A stretch of 64,000 nucleotides of DNA, from NCBI RefSeq assembly GCF_003937915.1, contig NZ_RHUM01000016.1, forward strand, positions 1-64,000, given 5' to 3'. Position numbers and translations under genes: made by a program. The DNA is from Erwinia sp. 198. Its GTDB lineage: Bacteria; Pseudomonadota; Gammaproteobacteria; Enterobacterales; Enterobacteriaceae. Under the pieces are notes generated by a model, which was given only the letters and a program-made list of their open reading frames with translations, was not told where the DNA came from and made no database searches. Each line of letters opens with the position of its first letter. Position 1 is the stretch's first letter. This document shows, piece after piece, positions 13,367 through 23,177 of the stretch.

Positions 13367-13612
13367 TTACACCTTGTCGTTCTTAACGTCTTCTTTCTTC
13401 GCTTCTGCGTGCTGTTTGTCGGCCAGAGTGGCTTTAAAATCAGCATCGTCGGCATGTGTTTTTGGCTTTTCGTCATCGTCGCTCATGGCTTTTTTAAAGC
13501 CTTTGATCGATGAACCGAGATCGGAACCCAGCCCGCGCAATTTTTTCGTGCCGAAGAGCAGCACAACGATTACGGCAATAATTAACAATTGCCAGATACT
13601 AATACCGCCCAT
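13367..13612 (-). CDS. tatA: Sec-independent translocase pore subunit TatA
   Basis: Small membrane protein whose oligomers form the twin-arginine export pathway. The 81 residues start with [20 protein letters not shown], a single transmembrane helix, followed by the FGTKKLR hinge, an amphipathic helix ([17 protein letters not shown]) and a charged tail. It is first in tatABC, with tatB starting 3 nt after its stop. Confidence 0.95.
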   Translation of the reverse strand: MGGISIWQLLIIAVIVVLLFGTKKLRGLGSDLGSSIKGFKKAMSDDDEKPKTHADDADFKATLADKQHAEAKKEDVKNDKV

Positions 13613-13711
13613 AATTTTGCCTCAGATGTCAGTTAATGCAGGTTTCGCAGTATATAAGCCGGGCTGACCACGCGCAAAGCGCTGCCAGCCCCTCTTTACC
13701 TTTCATGACAG

Positions 13712-15349
13712 TCAGTCGGTTTTACGCCAGCCGACCAGCCAGCTTACCAGACCACCGGCGACCATAACCGCCGACAGCAAATCCCACTGCGGCCTGGTCA
13801 GCAGAATAGCCGTGCCGCTCAGCAGCAGCGTGGCGCCGATACCGAACAAATAGCGTGACTGATGATGCCGCACCCGGTCGTTGCGCAGATCGTAGGAAAG
13901 CTTATCGACGCTGTGCTGCAGATGCTTGTGCCGCTTCAGGCTTTCGTAAACCAGCTCCGGCAGCTCCGGCAGTTTTTCCGCCCAGAACGGCGCTTTTTCT
14001 TTCAGCGCGCGCACGATAGCCGGAATGCCGATCTGATCTTTGATCCAGTCTTCCAGAAACGGCTTGGCGGTTTTCCACAGGTCGAGCTGCGGGTAAAGCT
14101 GTCGTCCGACGCCTTCCACATACAGCAGCGTTTTCTGTAACAGCACCAGCTGAGGCTGCACTTCCATATTGAAGCGGCGCGCCGTATTAAAGAGGTTCAG
14201 CAGCACGTGACCAAAAGAGATTTCCGCCAGCGGCTTTTCAAAAATCGGTTCGCAAACGGTACGAATAGCGAACTCGAAATCCTCTACGTTGGTATCCGCC
14301 GGCACCCAGCCGGAATCAACGTGCAGCTCGGCAACCTTGCGGTAATCCCGGTTGAAGAAGGCGATAAAGTTCTCCGCCAGATAGCGCTTATCCTCTTTAT
14401 TCAGCGAGCCGACGATACCGCAGTCGATACCGATATATTGCGGGTCTTCAGGATGCTCATAGCTGACAAAAATATTGCCCGGATGCATATCGGCGTGGAA
14501 AAAGCTGTCGCGGAACACCTGGGTAAAGAAAACCTGCACGCCGCGCTCGGCCAGCAGCTTCATGTTGACGCCGCGCTGTTCAAGCTGCACCACATCGGAG
14601 ATTGGGATGCCGTAAATGCGCTCCATTACCAGCATGGTTTCGCTACAGTAGTCGGAATAGATTTCCGGTACGTAAAGCATGTTGCTGCCTTCGAAATTAC
14701 GGCGCAGCTGAATGGCGTTCGCCGCTTCGCGCAGCAGGTTGAGTTCGTCTATCAGCGTTTTTTCGTAATCCGCCACGACCTCCTGCGGACGCAGGCGGCG
14801 CCCGTCCGGCAGCAGGCGAGGCACCCAGGCCGCCATGCGGTTGATCAGCTTCATATCGGCTTTGATCACCGGCAGGATATCCGGACGAATAACCTTGATG
14901 ACCACTTCTCTGCCGTTTTCCTTCAGCGTGGCGGTGTGCACCTGCGCGATGGAAGCGGAAGCGAGCGGCGTGATCACAAAGTCATCAAACAGGGTTTCCA
15001 CCTTGCAGCCAAGCGACAGCTCAATCTGCTTTTTCGCCTGTACACCATCGAAAGGCGCAACCTTGTCCTGCAGCATCGCCAGCTGATCGGCGATATGCGG
15101 CGGAAAAAGATCGCGGCGCGTGGACATCATCTGACCAAATTTGATCCACACCGGGCCAAGCTGCTCCATGGCTAACCTGATACGCTCGCCAAGCTGACGC
15201 TCTTTGTGCAAATTAGGCATCCAGAACAGCGTCCGGCGCCACAGGCGCAGCGGCAATGCCAGCCGGGTTTTTGGGATCAGCTCATCCAGTCCGTAGCTCA
15301 AAAAGATACGGATGATAAAATAGAGACGACGTATTTCTCCGAGGGTCAT
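13712..15349 (-). CDS. ubiB: Ubiquinone synthesis ATPase/kinase-like protein UbiB
   Basis: Member of the UbiB/ADCK atypical kinase family needed for coenzyme Q synthesis, thought to act as an ATPase that moves lipid intermediates. The 545 residues fit (E. coli 546). The diagnostic [14 protein letters not shown] (KxGQ) motif is near residue 90, the kinase-like Lys in VVIKVIRPD near 153 and the [11 protein letters not shown] motif near 288. Two hydrophobic helices at the C-terminus anchor it in the membrane. The start overlaps the ubiJ stop by 4 nt. Confidence 0.96.
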   Translation of the reverse strand: MTLGEIRRLYFIIRIFLSYGLDELIPKTRLALPLRLWRRTLFWMPNLHKERQLGERIRLAMEQLGPVWIKFGQMMSTRRDLFPPHIADQLAMLQDKVAPFDGVQAKKQIELSLGCKVETLFDDFVITPLASASIAQVHTATLKENGREVVIKVIRPDILPVIKADMKLINRMAAWVPRLLPDGRRLRPQEVVADYEKTLIDELNLLREAANAIQLRRNFEGSNMLYVPEIYSDYCSETMLVMERIYGIPISDVVQLEQRGVNMKLLAERGVQVFFTQVFRDSFFHADMHPGNIFVSYEHPEDPQYIGIDCGIVGSLNKEDKRYLAENFIAFFNRDYRKVAELHVDSGWVPADTNVEDFEFAIRTVCEPIFEKPLAEISFGHVLLNLFNTARRFNMEVQPQLVLLQKTLLYVEGVGRQLYPQLDLWKTAKPFLEDWIKDQIGIPAIVRALKEKAPFWAEKLPELPELVYESLKRHKHLQHSVDKLSYDLRNDRVRHHQSRYLFGIGATLLLSGTAILLTRPQWDLLSAVMVAGGLVSWLVGWRKTD

Positions 15350-15951
15350 TTGCCCTCCAGTTGTTTAAGGCGAGTTTCCAGCGCAGCCAGCTCGCGAGCG
15401 GCGGCGTCGACTTCTTCAGCAAACCAGGCCAGCTCCAGGCCGCCCGGTGCCAGGCGCCACTCTTCCGTCAGCGCCTGTCCAAGGTAGCTTTGTTTACGGT
15501 CAAGATTGCCGCGCACCAGCTGTAGCCCACGACGGGCGGCCTGGCTGATGCCCTGAGCGGCAATATCGCCAATCCAGGGCGCGAGATATTCGGCAGGGTC
15601 TAGCTCGGCCAGATCGATCAGCGCAGAGAACTGCTGGACGACCTGTAGATCGCCCTCAACCTCCAGCTCGCCGCTGCGGATCAGGCTGGTTAACTGCTGA
15701 CGGTCGCGCAGCTTACGCAGCGTTGCCAGACGGGTTTTCACCTTGCAGTCTGGCGTGTCGCACCAGTCGCCCAGCACATCGACCTGTTGGTCGCTGAAAA
15801 TAAAGATCAGCGGCTGCTTCAGCTCGGCCAGCTCAATGGCCAGGCTGCGGCCGTTAAGACGCTGACGCGCGGCTTTCAGGCCGCGATCGCGATAAAGGAT
15901 CTGATTGAGCGCCGTTTCCAGCCCTGCGGTTAACAGCGGCGTTAAGGTCAT
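15346..15951 (-). CDS. ubiJ: Ubiquinone synthesis accessory factor UbiJ
   Basis: SCP2-domain lipid-binding protein of the soluble Ubi complex, thought to hold hydrophobic intermediates for the hydroxylases and methylases. The 201 residues match E. coli UbiJ in length and position. The SCP2 part covers roughly residues 15-110 and includes [15 protein letters not shown]; a C-terminal amphipathic coiled-coil helix follows. It lies between ubiE (12-nt gap) and ubiB (4-nt overlap), a translationally coupled ubiEJB unit. Confidence 0.93.
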   Translation of the reverse strand: MTLTPLLTAGLETALNQILYRDRGLKAARQRLNGRSLAIELAELKQPLIFIFSDQQVDVLGDWCDTPDCKVKTRLATLRKLRDRQQLTSLIRSGELEVEGDLQVVQQFSALIDLAELDPAEYLAPWIGDIAAQGISQAARRGLQLVRGNLDRKQSYLGQALTEEWRLAPGGLELAWFAEEVDAAARELAALETRLKQLEGK

Positions 15952-15963
15952 TCGCTATCCTGT

Positions 15964-16719
15964 TCAGAACTTGAATCCGCGGTGCAGCGCAACGATGCCA
16001 CCGGTAAGATTGTGATAGGTAGTATTCTCGAAGCCGACATCATCCATCATCTGCTTTAACGTATCCTGATCCGGATGCATTCGGATAGATTCGGCCAGAT
16101 AGCGGTAGCTTTCGGAATCTTTCGCCACCAGCTCGCCGATACGCGGCAAAACATGGAATGAGTAGGCGTCATACGCCTTGCTTAGCGGCTCCAGCAGCGG
16201 TTTGGAAAACTCCAGCACCAGCAGGCGTCCGCCCGGCTTCAGCACGCGGAACATCGAGGCCAGCGCCTTCTCTTTTTCGGTGACGTTACGCAGGCCGAAA
16301 GCGATAGTGATGCAGTCGAAATGGTTGTCCGGGAACGGCAGCGCTTCGGCGTTAGCCTGCACGTAGTTCACGTTGCCGATAATCCCGTTATTACGCAGTT
16401 TCTCACGGCCCACTTTCAGCATGGAGCTGTTGATATCCGCCAGCACCACCTCACCCGTTTCACCCACCAGGCGAGAAAATTTAGCGGTCAGATCGCCGGT
16501 GCCGCCGGCCAGATCCAGGACGCGCTGTCCGCGACGTACGCCGCTGCAATCGATAGTAAAACGTTTCCAGACACGGTGGATGCCGAACGACATCAGATCG
16601 TTCATCAGGTCATATTTGGCCGCAACGGAATGGAAAACATCAGCCACCATTTCAGCTTTGTCGCTTTTCGCTACCGTGCGAAAGCCGAAGTGCGTGGTAT
16701 CCTTTGATTCATCTGCCAT
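15964..16719 (-). CDS. ubiE: Ubiquinone/menaquinone C-methyltransferase UbiE
   Basis: SAM-dependent C-methyltransferase for ubiquinone and menaquinone synthesis. The 251 residues equal the E. coli length. SAM-binding motif I is [15 protein letters not shown] near residue 67, the [12 protein letters not shown] motif follows, and the family signatures [14 protein letters not shown] and [17 protein letters not shown] are present. It heads the ubiE-ubiJ-ubiB run. Confidence 0.96.
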   Translation of the reverse strand: MADESKDTTHFGFRTVAKSDKAEMVADVFHSVAAKYDLMNDLMSFGIHRVWKRFTIDCSGVRRGQRVLDLAGGTGDLTAKFSRLVGETGEVVLADINSSMLKVGREKLRNNGIIGNVNYVQANAEALPFPDNHFDCITIAFGLRNVTEKEKALASMFRVLKPGGRLLVLEFSKPLLEPLSKAYDAYSFHVLPRIGELVAKDSESYRYLAESIRMHPDQDTLKQMMDDVGFENTTYHNLTGGIVALHRGFKF

Positions 16720-16793
16720 TTGTTTTGCCTGCTCTGCAATCAGTTATCTGCCAAGTGTATCAGAGTCCCGCAGGCCAGGCACAGCCTTGCGGG

Positions 16794-18326
16794 TTATTCA
16801 TTAACGCGGGCCGCGCCTGGCCCGGTTTGCGTCGCCAGATACGCGATATCTTCCTCATCTTCGTTCTCTTCCTCGTCAGCCTCATCCGGCATCGCCTGCG
16901 CTACCAGGCGGGGATTAATAGGTCGCTTGATGGCTACGCCCAGCTGCCGAAAACTTTCCGTCTGCGCGATCAGGTTGCCCCGCCCTTCCGCCAGCTTCTT
17001 CATGGCCTGACGATAGCTTTCGCTGGCCTTATCGAGGTTCTGCCCCATTGCCGACATGTCGTCGACAAACAGGCGCATTTTGTCATAGAGCTTAGCCGCT
17101 CTGTCGGCGATACGCTGGGCATGACGGCTTTGGTGCTCGTAGCGCCACAGGTTATTGATGGTGCGCAGCGCCACCAGCAGCGTGGTGGGGCTGACCAGCA
17201 TGATGTTTTGACCCAGCGCCTCGTTGATCAGTTCCGGCTGACGGTCAATAGCGACCAGAAAAGCGGGTTCGACCGGAATAAACATCAGTACGTAGTCCAG
17301 CGATCGCAGGCCGGGCAGCTGCTGATAATCTTTGCGGCTCAGCAGGCGGATATGGCTGCGAATGGCCGCGACGTGCTCGCCGATGGCGATTTCGCGCGTG
17401 GCTTCGTCTTCGCCGTTGAAATAGCGTTCGTAAGCAACCAGCGTCATCTTCGCGTCGATCACCACGTCTTTGCCCTGCGGCAGACGGACAATCACATCTG
17501 GCTGCATACGGGCGTTATGCTCCAGCTGAATATTGACCTGGGTTTCATATTCGTGCCCTTCCCGCAGGCCAGAGGCTTCCAGCACGCGGCTGAGCACGAC
17601 TTCTCCCCAGTTTCCCTGCATTTTATTGTCGCCCTTCAGGGCTTTGGTCAGGTTGATCGCTTCCTGCGCCATTTGGGCATTGAGCTGTTGCAGATTGCGG
17701 ATTTCATGCGAAAGCGTATGGCGCTCGCGCGCCTCCTGACCGAAGCCTTCCTGAACCTGACGACGAAATCCTTCCAGCTGTTCGCGCAGCGGCGAGAGCA
17801 GCCCGTCCAGGCTCTGGCGATTCTGCTCATCGACGCGGCGGTTGCTGTGTTCAAAAATACGGTTGGCAAGGTGTTCAAACTGCGCGTTCAGCCGCTGCTC
17901 GCTGTTGACCAACAGGCGCTGCTTCTCCTCCGCCGCCATTTTGCTCTCTTCAAGCCTGATGGTGACCTCGCGCAGTTCCGCCTCCTGGGCGCTGTTGATC
18001 TCCAGCTGGGTACGCAGTTCACGCGCCAGCTGTTCGGCCTCGCCGCGCCAGTGGTCAAGCTGGGTTAGCTTCTCCTGGGTAGCGGCGAGCGTGCCATGCA
18101 GCTGACGCAGCTCCAGCTCCTGCTGTTTTTGCGCCTGCTGCTGCTGGCTCTGTTGCTGCGTCAGGCGATCGCGCTCCTGCTTCAGCTGCTCGCTGGCCTG
18201 TTGCAGCAGCCTGCGCTCCGTTTCCTGGTGCGCCGCGCGCTGCTGGCTGTGATACCAGGCGATAAGCCAGCCGACCAGCGCGCCCGCCAGGCCTGAGCCA
18301 ATGCCGTAACCGATTATTGCATCCAC
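16794..18326 (-). CDS. rmuC: DNA recombination protein RmuC
   Basis: RmuC family, associated with limiting DNA inversion rearrangements, with a PD-(D/E)XK nuclease-like core. The 510 residues are somewhat longer than E. coli RmuC (475). An N-terminal membrane anchor (IIGYGIGSGLAGALVGWLI) precedes a long Gln/Glu-rich coiled coil (residues about 30-180). The RmuC core around 230-400 contains NKMQGNWGEVVLSRVLE, DVVIDAKMTLVAYERY and a C-terminal acidic tail. It lies upstream of ubiE on the same strand with about 75 nt between. Confidence 0.94.
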   Translation of the reverse strand: MDAIIGYGIGSGLAGALVGWLIAWYHSQQRAAHQETERRLLQQASEQLKQERDRLTQQQSQQQQAQKQQELELRQLHGTLAATQEKLTQLDHWRGEAEQLARELRTQLEINSAQEAELREVTIRLEESKMAAEEKQRLLVNSEQRLNAQFEHLANRIFEHSNRRVDEQNRQSLDGLLSPLREQLEGFRRQVQEGFGQEARERHTLSHEIRNLQQLNAQMAQEAINLTKALKGDNKMQGNWGEVVLSRVLEASGLREGHEYETQVNIQLEHNARMQPDVIVRLPQGKDVVIDAKMTLVAYERYFNGEDEATREIAIGEHVAAIRSHIRLLSRKDYQQLPGLRSLDYVLMFIPVEPAFLVAIDRQPELINEALGQNIMLVSPTTLLVALRTINNLWRYEHQSRHAQRIADRAAKLYDKMRLFVDDMSAMGQNLDKASESYRQAMKKLAEGRGNLIAQTESFRQLGVAIKRPINPRLVAQAMPDEADEEENEDEEDIAYLATQTGPGAARVNE

Positions 18327-18481
18327 GCGCCTTCTCCCGTCCAGGCTTCTCTGGCAGAAAAGGTAAGGGCAGGCCGTGGCAATGTCGAGTTAAAAAGCGC
18401 GATGTAACGGGATCGAAGGGGTTTTCATCAGAATGTCAGAGACGGCTCGAAAAATTTGCCGCGATTGGCGTGACGGCGAAG

Positions 18482-18510
18482 CCATTAAGGGAGGCTGGCT
18501 CCCTTAATGG
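18482..18510. repeat. 11-bp perfect inverted repeat downstream of udp
   Basis: CCATTAAGGGA and TCCCTTAATGG flank a 7-nt loop, 22 nt beyond the udp stop. No T run follows on either strand, so this is not a classical intrinsic terminator. It may protect the 3' end of the udp message. Confidence 0.55.
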
Positions 18511-18531
18511 CGGACGAAGCTGGTACAACCA

Positions 18532-19293
18532 CTAAAGCAGGCGGCGCGCCGCCTCAACCACGATACGCACCGCATCGCTTTCGGTTTTCTTCATGGTTTC
18601 CGCATCGGGAATTTCCTGCTGGGTGCGGTTCACGATCACGCCCGCCACCATGCCGGCACGCAGACCCTGACTGGCGCACATGGTCAGCAGCGTGGCGGAT
18701 TCCATTTCGTAGTTCAGCACGCCCATTTGCTGCCACTCTTTCATGGAGTTCTGGAAACGGCTTACCACGCGGCCAGAAAAGGTGTCGTAACGCTCCTGTC
18801 CCGGATAAAAAGTGTCGGAGGACGCGGTGACGCCGATATGCGTGGTTGCGCCAAGCACTTTCGCCGCTTCGACCAGCGCGGTGGTGCAGGTGAAATCGGC
18901 CACGGCCGGGAATTCCAGCGGCGCAAAATGCAGACTCGCGCCGTCCAGACGCACCGAGCCGGTGGTTACCAGCACGTCGCCCACGCTGATGTCAGGCTGA
19001 ATCGCGCCAGTTGTACCTACGCGCAGAAAAGTACGGATGCCCAGCTGCGCCAGCTCTTCTACCGCGATGGAGGTGGAAGGGCCACCGATGCCGGTTGAAC
19101 AGACGATAACGGCCTTGCCGTCAATGTCGGCACGCCAGGTGGTGAATTCGCGGTGCGACGCCAGATGAACCGGATTATCCATCAGCGCGGCAATCTTTTT
19201 AACGCGCTCGGGGTCGCCTGGCACAATGGCAAGGGTGGCGCCCTGAAGATCGGCTTTGGTTAAACCCAGGTGAAAAACGTCTGACTGTGCCAT
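18532..19293 (-). CDS. udp: Uridine phosphorylase Udp
   Basis: Phosphorolyses uridine to uracil and ribose-1-phosphate in pyrimidine salvage. The 253 residues equal the E. coli length. The phosphate-binding [10 protein letters not shown] near residue 26, the [18 protein letters not shown] segment and [14 protein letters not shown] (Glu and Met that contact ribose) are all present. It is a single gene facing left, with two CRP-type sites upstream at 19354-19427, consistent with CRP-CytR control. Confidence 0.96.
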   Translation of the reverse strand: MAQSDVFHLGLTKADLQGATLAIVPGDPERVKKIAALMDNPVHLASHREFTTWRADIDGKAVIVCSTGIGGPSTSIAVEELAQLGIRTFLRVGTTGAIQPDISVGDVLVTTGSVRLDGASLHFAPLEFPAVADFTCTTALVEAAKVLGATTHIGVTASSDTFYPGQERYDTFSGRVVSRFQNSMKEWQQMGVLNYEMESATLLTMCASQGLRAGMVAGVIVNRTQQEIPDAETMKKTESDAVRIVVEAARRLL

Positions 19294-19329
19294 GACAAGA
19301 TCCTGTAATTAAAAGGCGATGAAGCGCTT

Positions 19330-19427
19330 ACAGTAGCGCAAAGCTGTGGGGATTTATGTGAGTAAATTCACTCTGAGCAATGAAAGTTACATTTGGAGTC
19401 TATTGAATCGTGACAGCAATCACACAA
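19330..19427 (-). promoter_or_regulatory. udp promoter with two CRP sites
   Basis: Two CRP-type boxes are present: TGTGA-N6-TCACT (19357-19372) and CGTGA-N6-TCACA (19409-19424), 52 bp between centres. That equals the spacing of the two E. coli udp sites at -41.5 and -93.5. A -10 candidate TACTGT (19330-19335, minus strand) fits a start near 19323, placing the first box at -41.5. CytR would bind between them; I did not resolve its half-sites. Confidence 0.82.
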
Positions 19428-19561
19428 AAGAGCCTTCCCGCACGAATCGCGCTGTCGGAAAACGATAACGCCGTCAAAGATGACAGGCTGACCTTTACCC
19501 GATCGAAACGTAATCCTGGCTATAGTTAGCTGATTGCGCTACTGCATGTATGGAGAGGACA

Positions 19562-20389
19562 ATGAAAAGCGACGATAATCCGACTCAAACATTGAGCAAT
19601 AAGGGATTCGCTCCTGCGGTTTCACCTGCCGCATCGACCACCATCATTACCGACAGTGCCGATATCGTTTCCGGCGAAACGTCAATTCCGACGCAGGGCG
19701 AGAATATGCCTGCTTTCCACGCCAGACCGCGCCAGACCGATGGTTCGCTGCCGGTGGTGCTGGTCGTGCAGGAAATTTTTGGCGTGCATGAGCATATTCG
19801 TGATATCTGCCGTCGCCTGGCGACCGAAGGCTATCTGGCCGTGGCGCCCGAACTCTATTTTCGCCAGGGCGATCCCGCCGGGTACGATGATATTCCTACG
19901 CTGTTTAAAGAGCTGGTCAGCAAGGTGCCGGATAGCCAGGTGCTGGCCGATCTGGATCACGTAGCCAACTGGGCATCGCGCCACGGCGGCGATATGCGCA
20001 ATATGGCCATTACCGGCTTTTGCTGGGGCGGCCGGATAACCTGGCTCTACGCCGCACACAATCCTCAGCTGAAAGCGGGCGTTGCCTGGTATGGCAAGCT
20101 GACAGGCGATAAAACTTTACAGCAGCAGAAGCACCCGGTTGATGTTGCTGTTGACCTGAACGCGCCGGTATTGGGGCTGTACGGCGCGCTGGACGAGGGC
20201 ATTCCGTTAGAAAGCGTGGAAACCATGCGCCAGGCGCTGCGGGCGGCGAACGCCAAATCGGAAATCGTGGTTTATCCCGAGGCCGGGCACGCGTTTAACG
20301 CCGATTATCGTCCCAGCTATCATGAAGAGTCTGCCAAAGACGGCTGGCAGCGAATGCTGGCCTGGTTCAGACAGCACGGCGTCAGCTAA
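19562..20389 (+). CDS. dlhH: Dienelactone hydrolase family protein (YsgA/DlhH)
   Basis: Alpha/beta hydrolase of the dienelactone hydrolase family; the physiological substrate in enterics is not settled. The 275-residue product shows the nucleophile elbow GFCWGGRITWLY (Cys), the catalytic Asp region GLYGALDEGIP and the His of EAGHAFNADYR. ATG 19562 has a GGAGAGG site and fits E. coli YsgA; an upstream GTG is ignored. It is divergent from udp, as in E. coli. Confidence 0.92.
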   Translation: MKSDDNPTQTLSNKGFAPAVSPAASTTIITDSADIVSGETSIPTQGENMPAFHARPRQTDGSLPVVLVVQEIFGVHEHIRDICRRLATEGYLAVAPELYFRQGDPAGYDDIPTLFKELVSKVPDSQVLADLDHVANWASRHGGDMRNMAITGFCWGGRITWLYAAHNPQLKAGVAWYGKLTGDKTLQQQKHPVDVAVDLNAPVLGLYGALDEGIPLESVETMRQALRAANAKSEIVVYPEAGHAFNADYRPSYHEESAKDGWQRMLAWFRQHGVS

Positions 20390-20396
20390 CGCTCAG

Positions 20397-20660
20397 GCCC
20401 GCCTCAATCGGCGGACTGAGGTTGCTGACAAACTCAAACTTAGGCCGCTTGCAGATTGATGAAAAGCGGCAGAGGCAGATCGGAACACGGACACGCCGTA
20501 GATACGTCCATGTAGGCTCGTTTCGCGCGTCCATGCGCGAAAACGGTCCGCTTATCCGCTCAGCCTCTGCCACCGTGAAACAGCTGGGTTGCTGTAAGAA
20601 ACACCAGGATGCATCCGCTATTTAGATTTGTCAGCAGTCTGAGCCCGCCTCAATCGGCGG
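20397..20660. repeat. 18-bp direct repeat bracketing the intergenic repeat element
   Basis: GCCCGCCTCAATCGGCGG occurs at 20397-20414 and at 20643-20660, 246 bp apart. Just inside each copy sits the same motif in opposite orientation: TTGCTGACAAA (20422-20432) and TTTGTCAGCA (20627-20636). The arrangement suggests that a mobile or duplicated block (20461-20571) sits inside the 3' region of dlhH. Confidence 0.7.
20461..20571 (-). repeat. Dispersed structured repeat, copy 1
   Basis: The minus-strand sequence of 20461-20542 is about 92 percent identical over 80 bases to plus-strand 55482-55563. Both copies are followed by GAGTTTGTCAGCAACC. Two nested inverted repeats occur: TTTCGCGC and GCGCGAAA (20521-20542), and outer arms GGCAGAGGC (20468-20476) and GCCTCTGCC (20563-20571). 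It encodes no recognised protein. It looks like a small non-autonomous, REP/MITE-like element. Confidence 0.8.
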
Positions 20661-20668
20661 GCTTTATT
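20643..20668 (+). terminator. Intrinsic terminator beyond dlhH
   Basis: A 7-bp stem, GCCCGCC and GGCGGGC, with loop TCAATC is followed by TTTATTTA. It is on the dlhH strand but 250 bp beyond the stop because the repeat element lies between. A second hairpin with the same loop sits right after dlhH (20397-20414) but lacks a T run. The remainder to 20771 shows nothing further. Confidence 0.8.
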
Positions 20669-20771
20669 TATGCCGTTCTCGCTGCGGGCACCACGCCAAC
20701 TTCAGCGCCCGTACATTCCAAACGCCGCTAAATGCCATCAATAAACGAGAGGCTCACGGGCAACATCGCCA

Positions 20772-23042
20772 TCAGACAGCGGCTTTGCGAAGATTGCGTG
20801 CCGCCTCCACCATATTAGCCAGCGCCTGACGGGTTTCCGGCCAGCCGCGCGTTTTCAGGCCGCAGTCCGGGTTCACCCACAGACGCTCCACCGGAATACG
20901 CTTTGCCGCTTTCAGCAGCAGCGCCTCTATCCATGCCACGCTCGGCACGTTCGGCGAATGAATATCGTAAACGCCCGGGCCGATTTCGTTCGGATAATCA
21001 AATTCCTCGAACGATTGCAGCAGTTCCATATCGGAACGTGAGGTTTCGATAGTGATCACATCCGCATCCAGCGCGGCAATGGCGTCCATGATGTCGTTGA
21101 ATTCGCAATAGCACATATGGGTGTGAATTTGGGTCGTGTCCTGCGCTACGGCGGCGTTCAGGCGGAACGCGCCCACGGCCCATTCCAGATAGGCAGCCCA
21201 CTCTGACCGCCGCAGCGGCAGGCCTTCACGCAGCGCCGGCTCATCAATCTGGATAATGCCGATACCGGCTTTTTCGAGATCGGCCACTTCGTCCCGCAGC
21301 GCCAGCGCGATCTGCTTAGCGATGGTTTCACGCGACACGTCTTCACGAGGGAAAGACCAGCAAAGGATGGTTACCGGGCCGGTCAACATGCCTTTTACCG
21401 GCTTGTCGGTCAGCGACTGCGCATATTTTGCCCACTCGACGGTGATCGCTTCCGGCCGGCTGACGTCGCCGATAATCACCGGCGGCTTCACGCAGCGGGA
21501 ACCGTAGCTCTGTACCCAGCCGTTTTGCGTAAAGGCAAAGCCTTCCAGATTTTCGCCAAAGTATTCCACCATGTCGTTGCGCTCGGCCTCGCCGTGAACC
21601 AGCACGTCGAGCCCCAGCCGCTCCTGCTCCACAATCGCCTGCCTGATATGTTCAGCGATGCCGGTGCGGTAGCTTTTCCCGTCCAGGCGCCCCTGTCTGA
21701 AATCCAGGCGCAGGCCACGAATTTCAGTGGTCTGCGGAAAAGAGCCGATAGTGGTGGTTGGCCAGGCCGGCAGCTGAAAGCGCTGACGCTGGACTTCGGC
21801 ACGCGCCTTATAGCTGCTGTTACGCTCACTGTCTTTAGCGATGATAGCGGCCAGCCTTTTGCTGACGGCCTCGTTATGCACGCGCGCAGAGTCGCGGCGG
21901 GCACGGATTGGCGCACTCCAGGCTTCCAGCGACCTTGCGTCGTTGTGGTTTAACGCATGGCTCAACAGCGCCAGCTCCTGGCATTTCTGTAGCGCAAAGG
22001 CGAACCAGCTTTTTACTTCTCCATCCAGACGGGTTTCGGTACTTAAATCGATGGGGCTGTGCAGCAGCGAGCAGGAAGAGCCGATCCATAGCCGCTGACG
22101 CTTGCCGACCAGCGGCTGTAAACGCTCAAACCAGCTGCTGAGATCGGCGCGCCAAACGTTGCGGCCGTTGATCACGCCGACGGAAAGCAGCCAGTCGGCC
22201 GGCACTTTAGCGTTCAGTGCGGCGATATCGTCTTTACCCTGTACCAGATCGACATGCAGACCCTGAACCGGCAGCTTAACGATAGCGTCCAGATTGGTGC
22301 CGACGCTGTCAAAGTAGGTGGTCAGCAGCAGTTTGGTTTGCCCTTGCAGCGCCTCATAAGCCGGTTTAAAGGCGTTGAGCCATGCCTGCGGCAGCTCCAG
22401 CACCAGCGCAGGCTCGTCGATCTGAACCCATTCGATATCACGCCTCGCCAGCTCGCTCAGCACCTGGTGATAAACGGGCAGAATTTCGTTTAACAGGCTC
22501 AGACGGTCGAACGGCTCGCCTTTAACTTTACCCAGCCATAAATAGGTCACCGGGCCAAGCAGCACGGGCTTCACTTTATGACCCAACGCCAGCGCTTCGT
22601 CCACTTCGTCCAGGATCTGCGTCCAGCTGAGCTTAAACTGCTGCCCCCGGGTAAATTCAGGCACCATATAGTGATAATTAGTGTTAAACCATTTGGTCAT
22701 TTCAGCCGCCGCCGCAGGCTCGCCGGTTGGCGCACGGCCACGGCCCAGACGGAACAACGTATCCAGATCGACAGAGCCATCTTTATTTTGATGACGGGCA
22801 GGCACGTTGCCCAGCAGCAGGCTGGTAGTCAGCACATGATCGTACCAGGCGAAATCACCGACCGGCACATAGTCTACTCCAGCCTGTTTCTGCTGTTCCC
22901 AATGGCGGGCGCGCAGCTCGCGACCTACCGCCAGCAGCGCTTCCTGCGAGCTGTTGCCTGCCCAGTAGCTTTCCTGTGCTTTTTTCAGTTCGCGACGCAG
23001 GCCTACGCGGGGGAAGCCGAGCGTATGGTTCAGAATAGTCAT
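20772..23042 (-). CDS. metE: Cobalamin-independent methionine synthase MetE
   Basis: Transfers the methyl group of 5-methyltetrahydropteroyl-triglutamate to homocysteine to make methionine. The 756 residues fit (E. coli 753), with the family's two-barrel architecture. C-terminal zinc ligands are visible in [11 protein letters not shown] (His, Cys), [10 protein letters not shown] (Glu) and [11 protein letters not shown] (Cys). ATG 23042 has a GAGGAA site; the preceding TTG is ignored. It is divergent from its activator gene metR and carries MetJ boxes upstream. Confidence 0.97.
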   Translation of the reverse strand: MTILNHTLGFPRVGLRRELKKAQESYWAGNSSQEALLAVGRELRARHWEQQKQAGVDYVPVGDFAWYDHVLTTSLLLGNVPARHQNKDGSVDLDTLFRLGRGRAPTGEPAAAAEMTKWFNTNYHYMVPEFTRGQQFKLSWTQILDEVDEALALGHKVKPVLLGPVTYLWLGKVKGEPFDRLSLLNEILPVYHQVLSELARRDIEWVQIDEPALVLELPQAWLNAFKPAYEALQGQTKLLLTTYFDSVGTNLDAIVKLPVQGLHVDLVQGKDDIAALNAKVPADWLLSVGVINGRNVWRADLSSWFERLQPLVGKRQRLWIGSSCSLLHSPIDLSTETRLDGEVKSWFAFALQKCQELALLSHALNHNDARSLEAWSAPIRARRDSARVHNEAVSKRLAAIIAKDSERNSSYKARAEVQRQRFQLPAWPTTTIGSFPQTTEIRGLRLDFRQGRLDGKSYRTGIAEHIRQAIVEQERLGLDVLVHGEAERNDMVEYFGENLEGFAFTQNGWVQSYGSRCVKPPVIIGDVSRPEAITVEWAKYAQSLTDKPVKGMLTGPVTILCWSFPREDVSRETIAKQIALALRDEVADLEKAGIGIIQIDEPALREGLPLRRSEWAAYLEWAVGAFRLNAAVAQDTTQIHTHMCYCEFNDIMDAIAALDADVITIETSRSDMELLQSFEEFDYPNEIGPGVYDIHSPNVPSVAWIEALLLKAAKRIPVERLWVNPDCGLKTRGWPETRQALANMVEAARNLRKAAV

Positions 23043-23089
23043 CAATGCATTCCTCAGTTACCGCCCGCTGTCGTGGCAATCGGGCTTTT

Positions 23090-23113
23090 AGACGTCCAGA
23101 TGTTTACACATCT
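23090..23113. promoter_or_regulatory. MetJ operator between metE and metR
   Basis: Three tandem 8-bp met boxes, AGACGTCC, AGATGTTT and ACACATCT, resemble the AGACGTCT consensus, the first strongly. MetJ with S-adenosylmethionine would repress metE and probably metR from here. A MetR site is expected too, but I could not find a convincing TGAA-N5-TTCA match. Confidence 0.85.
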
Positions 23114-23177
23114 ATAATCCGCAGGTACTGTATTCCCCACAAGCGCAAATTGTTCATTGTCGATGTGAAGGACTCTC

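Noticed and set aside
16704-18068. 454-codon ORF on the plus strand opposite rmuC
   Set aside because: Antisense to rmuC, no start context and no family motif.
20382-20573. ORF through repeat copy 1, with a partly matching ORF in copy 2 (MDARN...TYLRRVRVPICL)
   Set aside because: The shared frame follows from DNA identity; four of five codon differences change the amino acid, and there is no ribosome site. Repeat DNA explains it better than a gene.
23114-23177. MetR binding site between metE and metR
   Set aside because: I expected TGAA-N5-TTCA but found only TTCA...TGAA in the wrong order, so no site is called.
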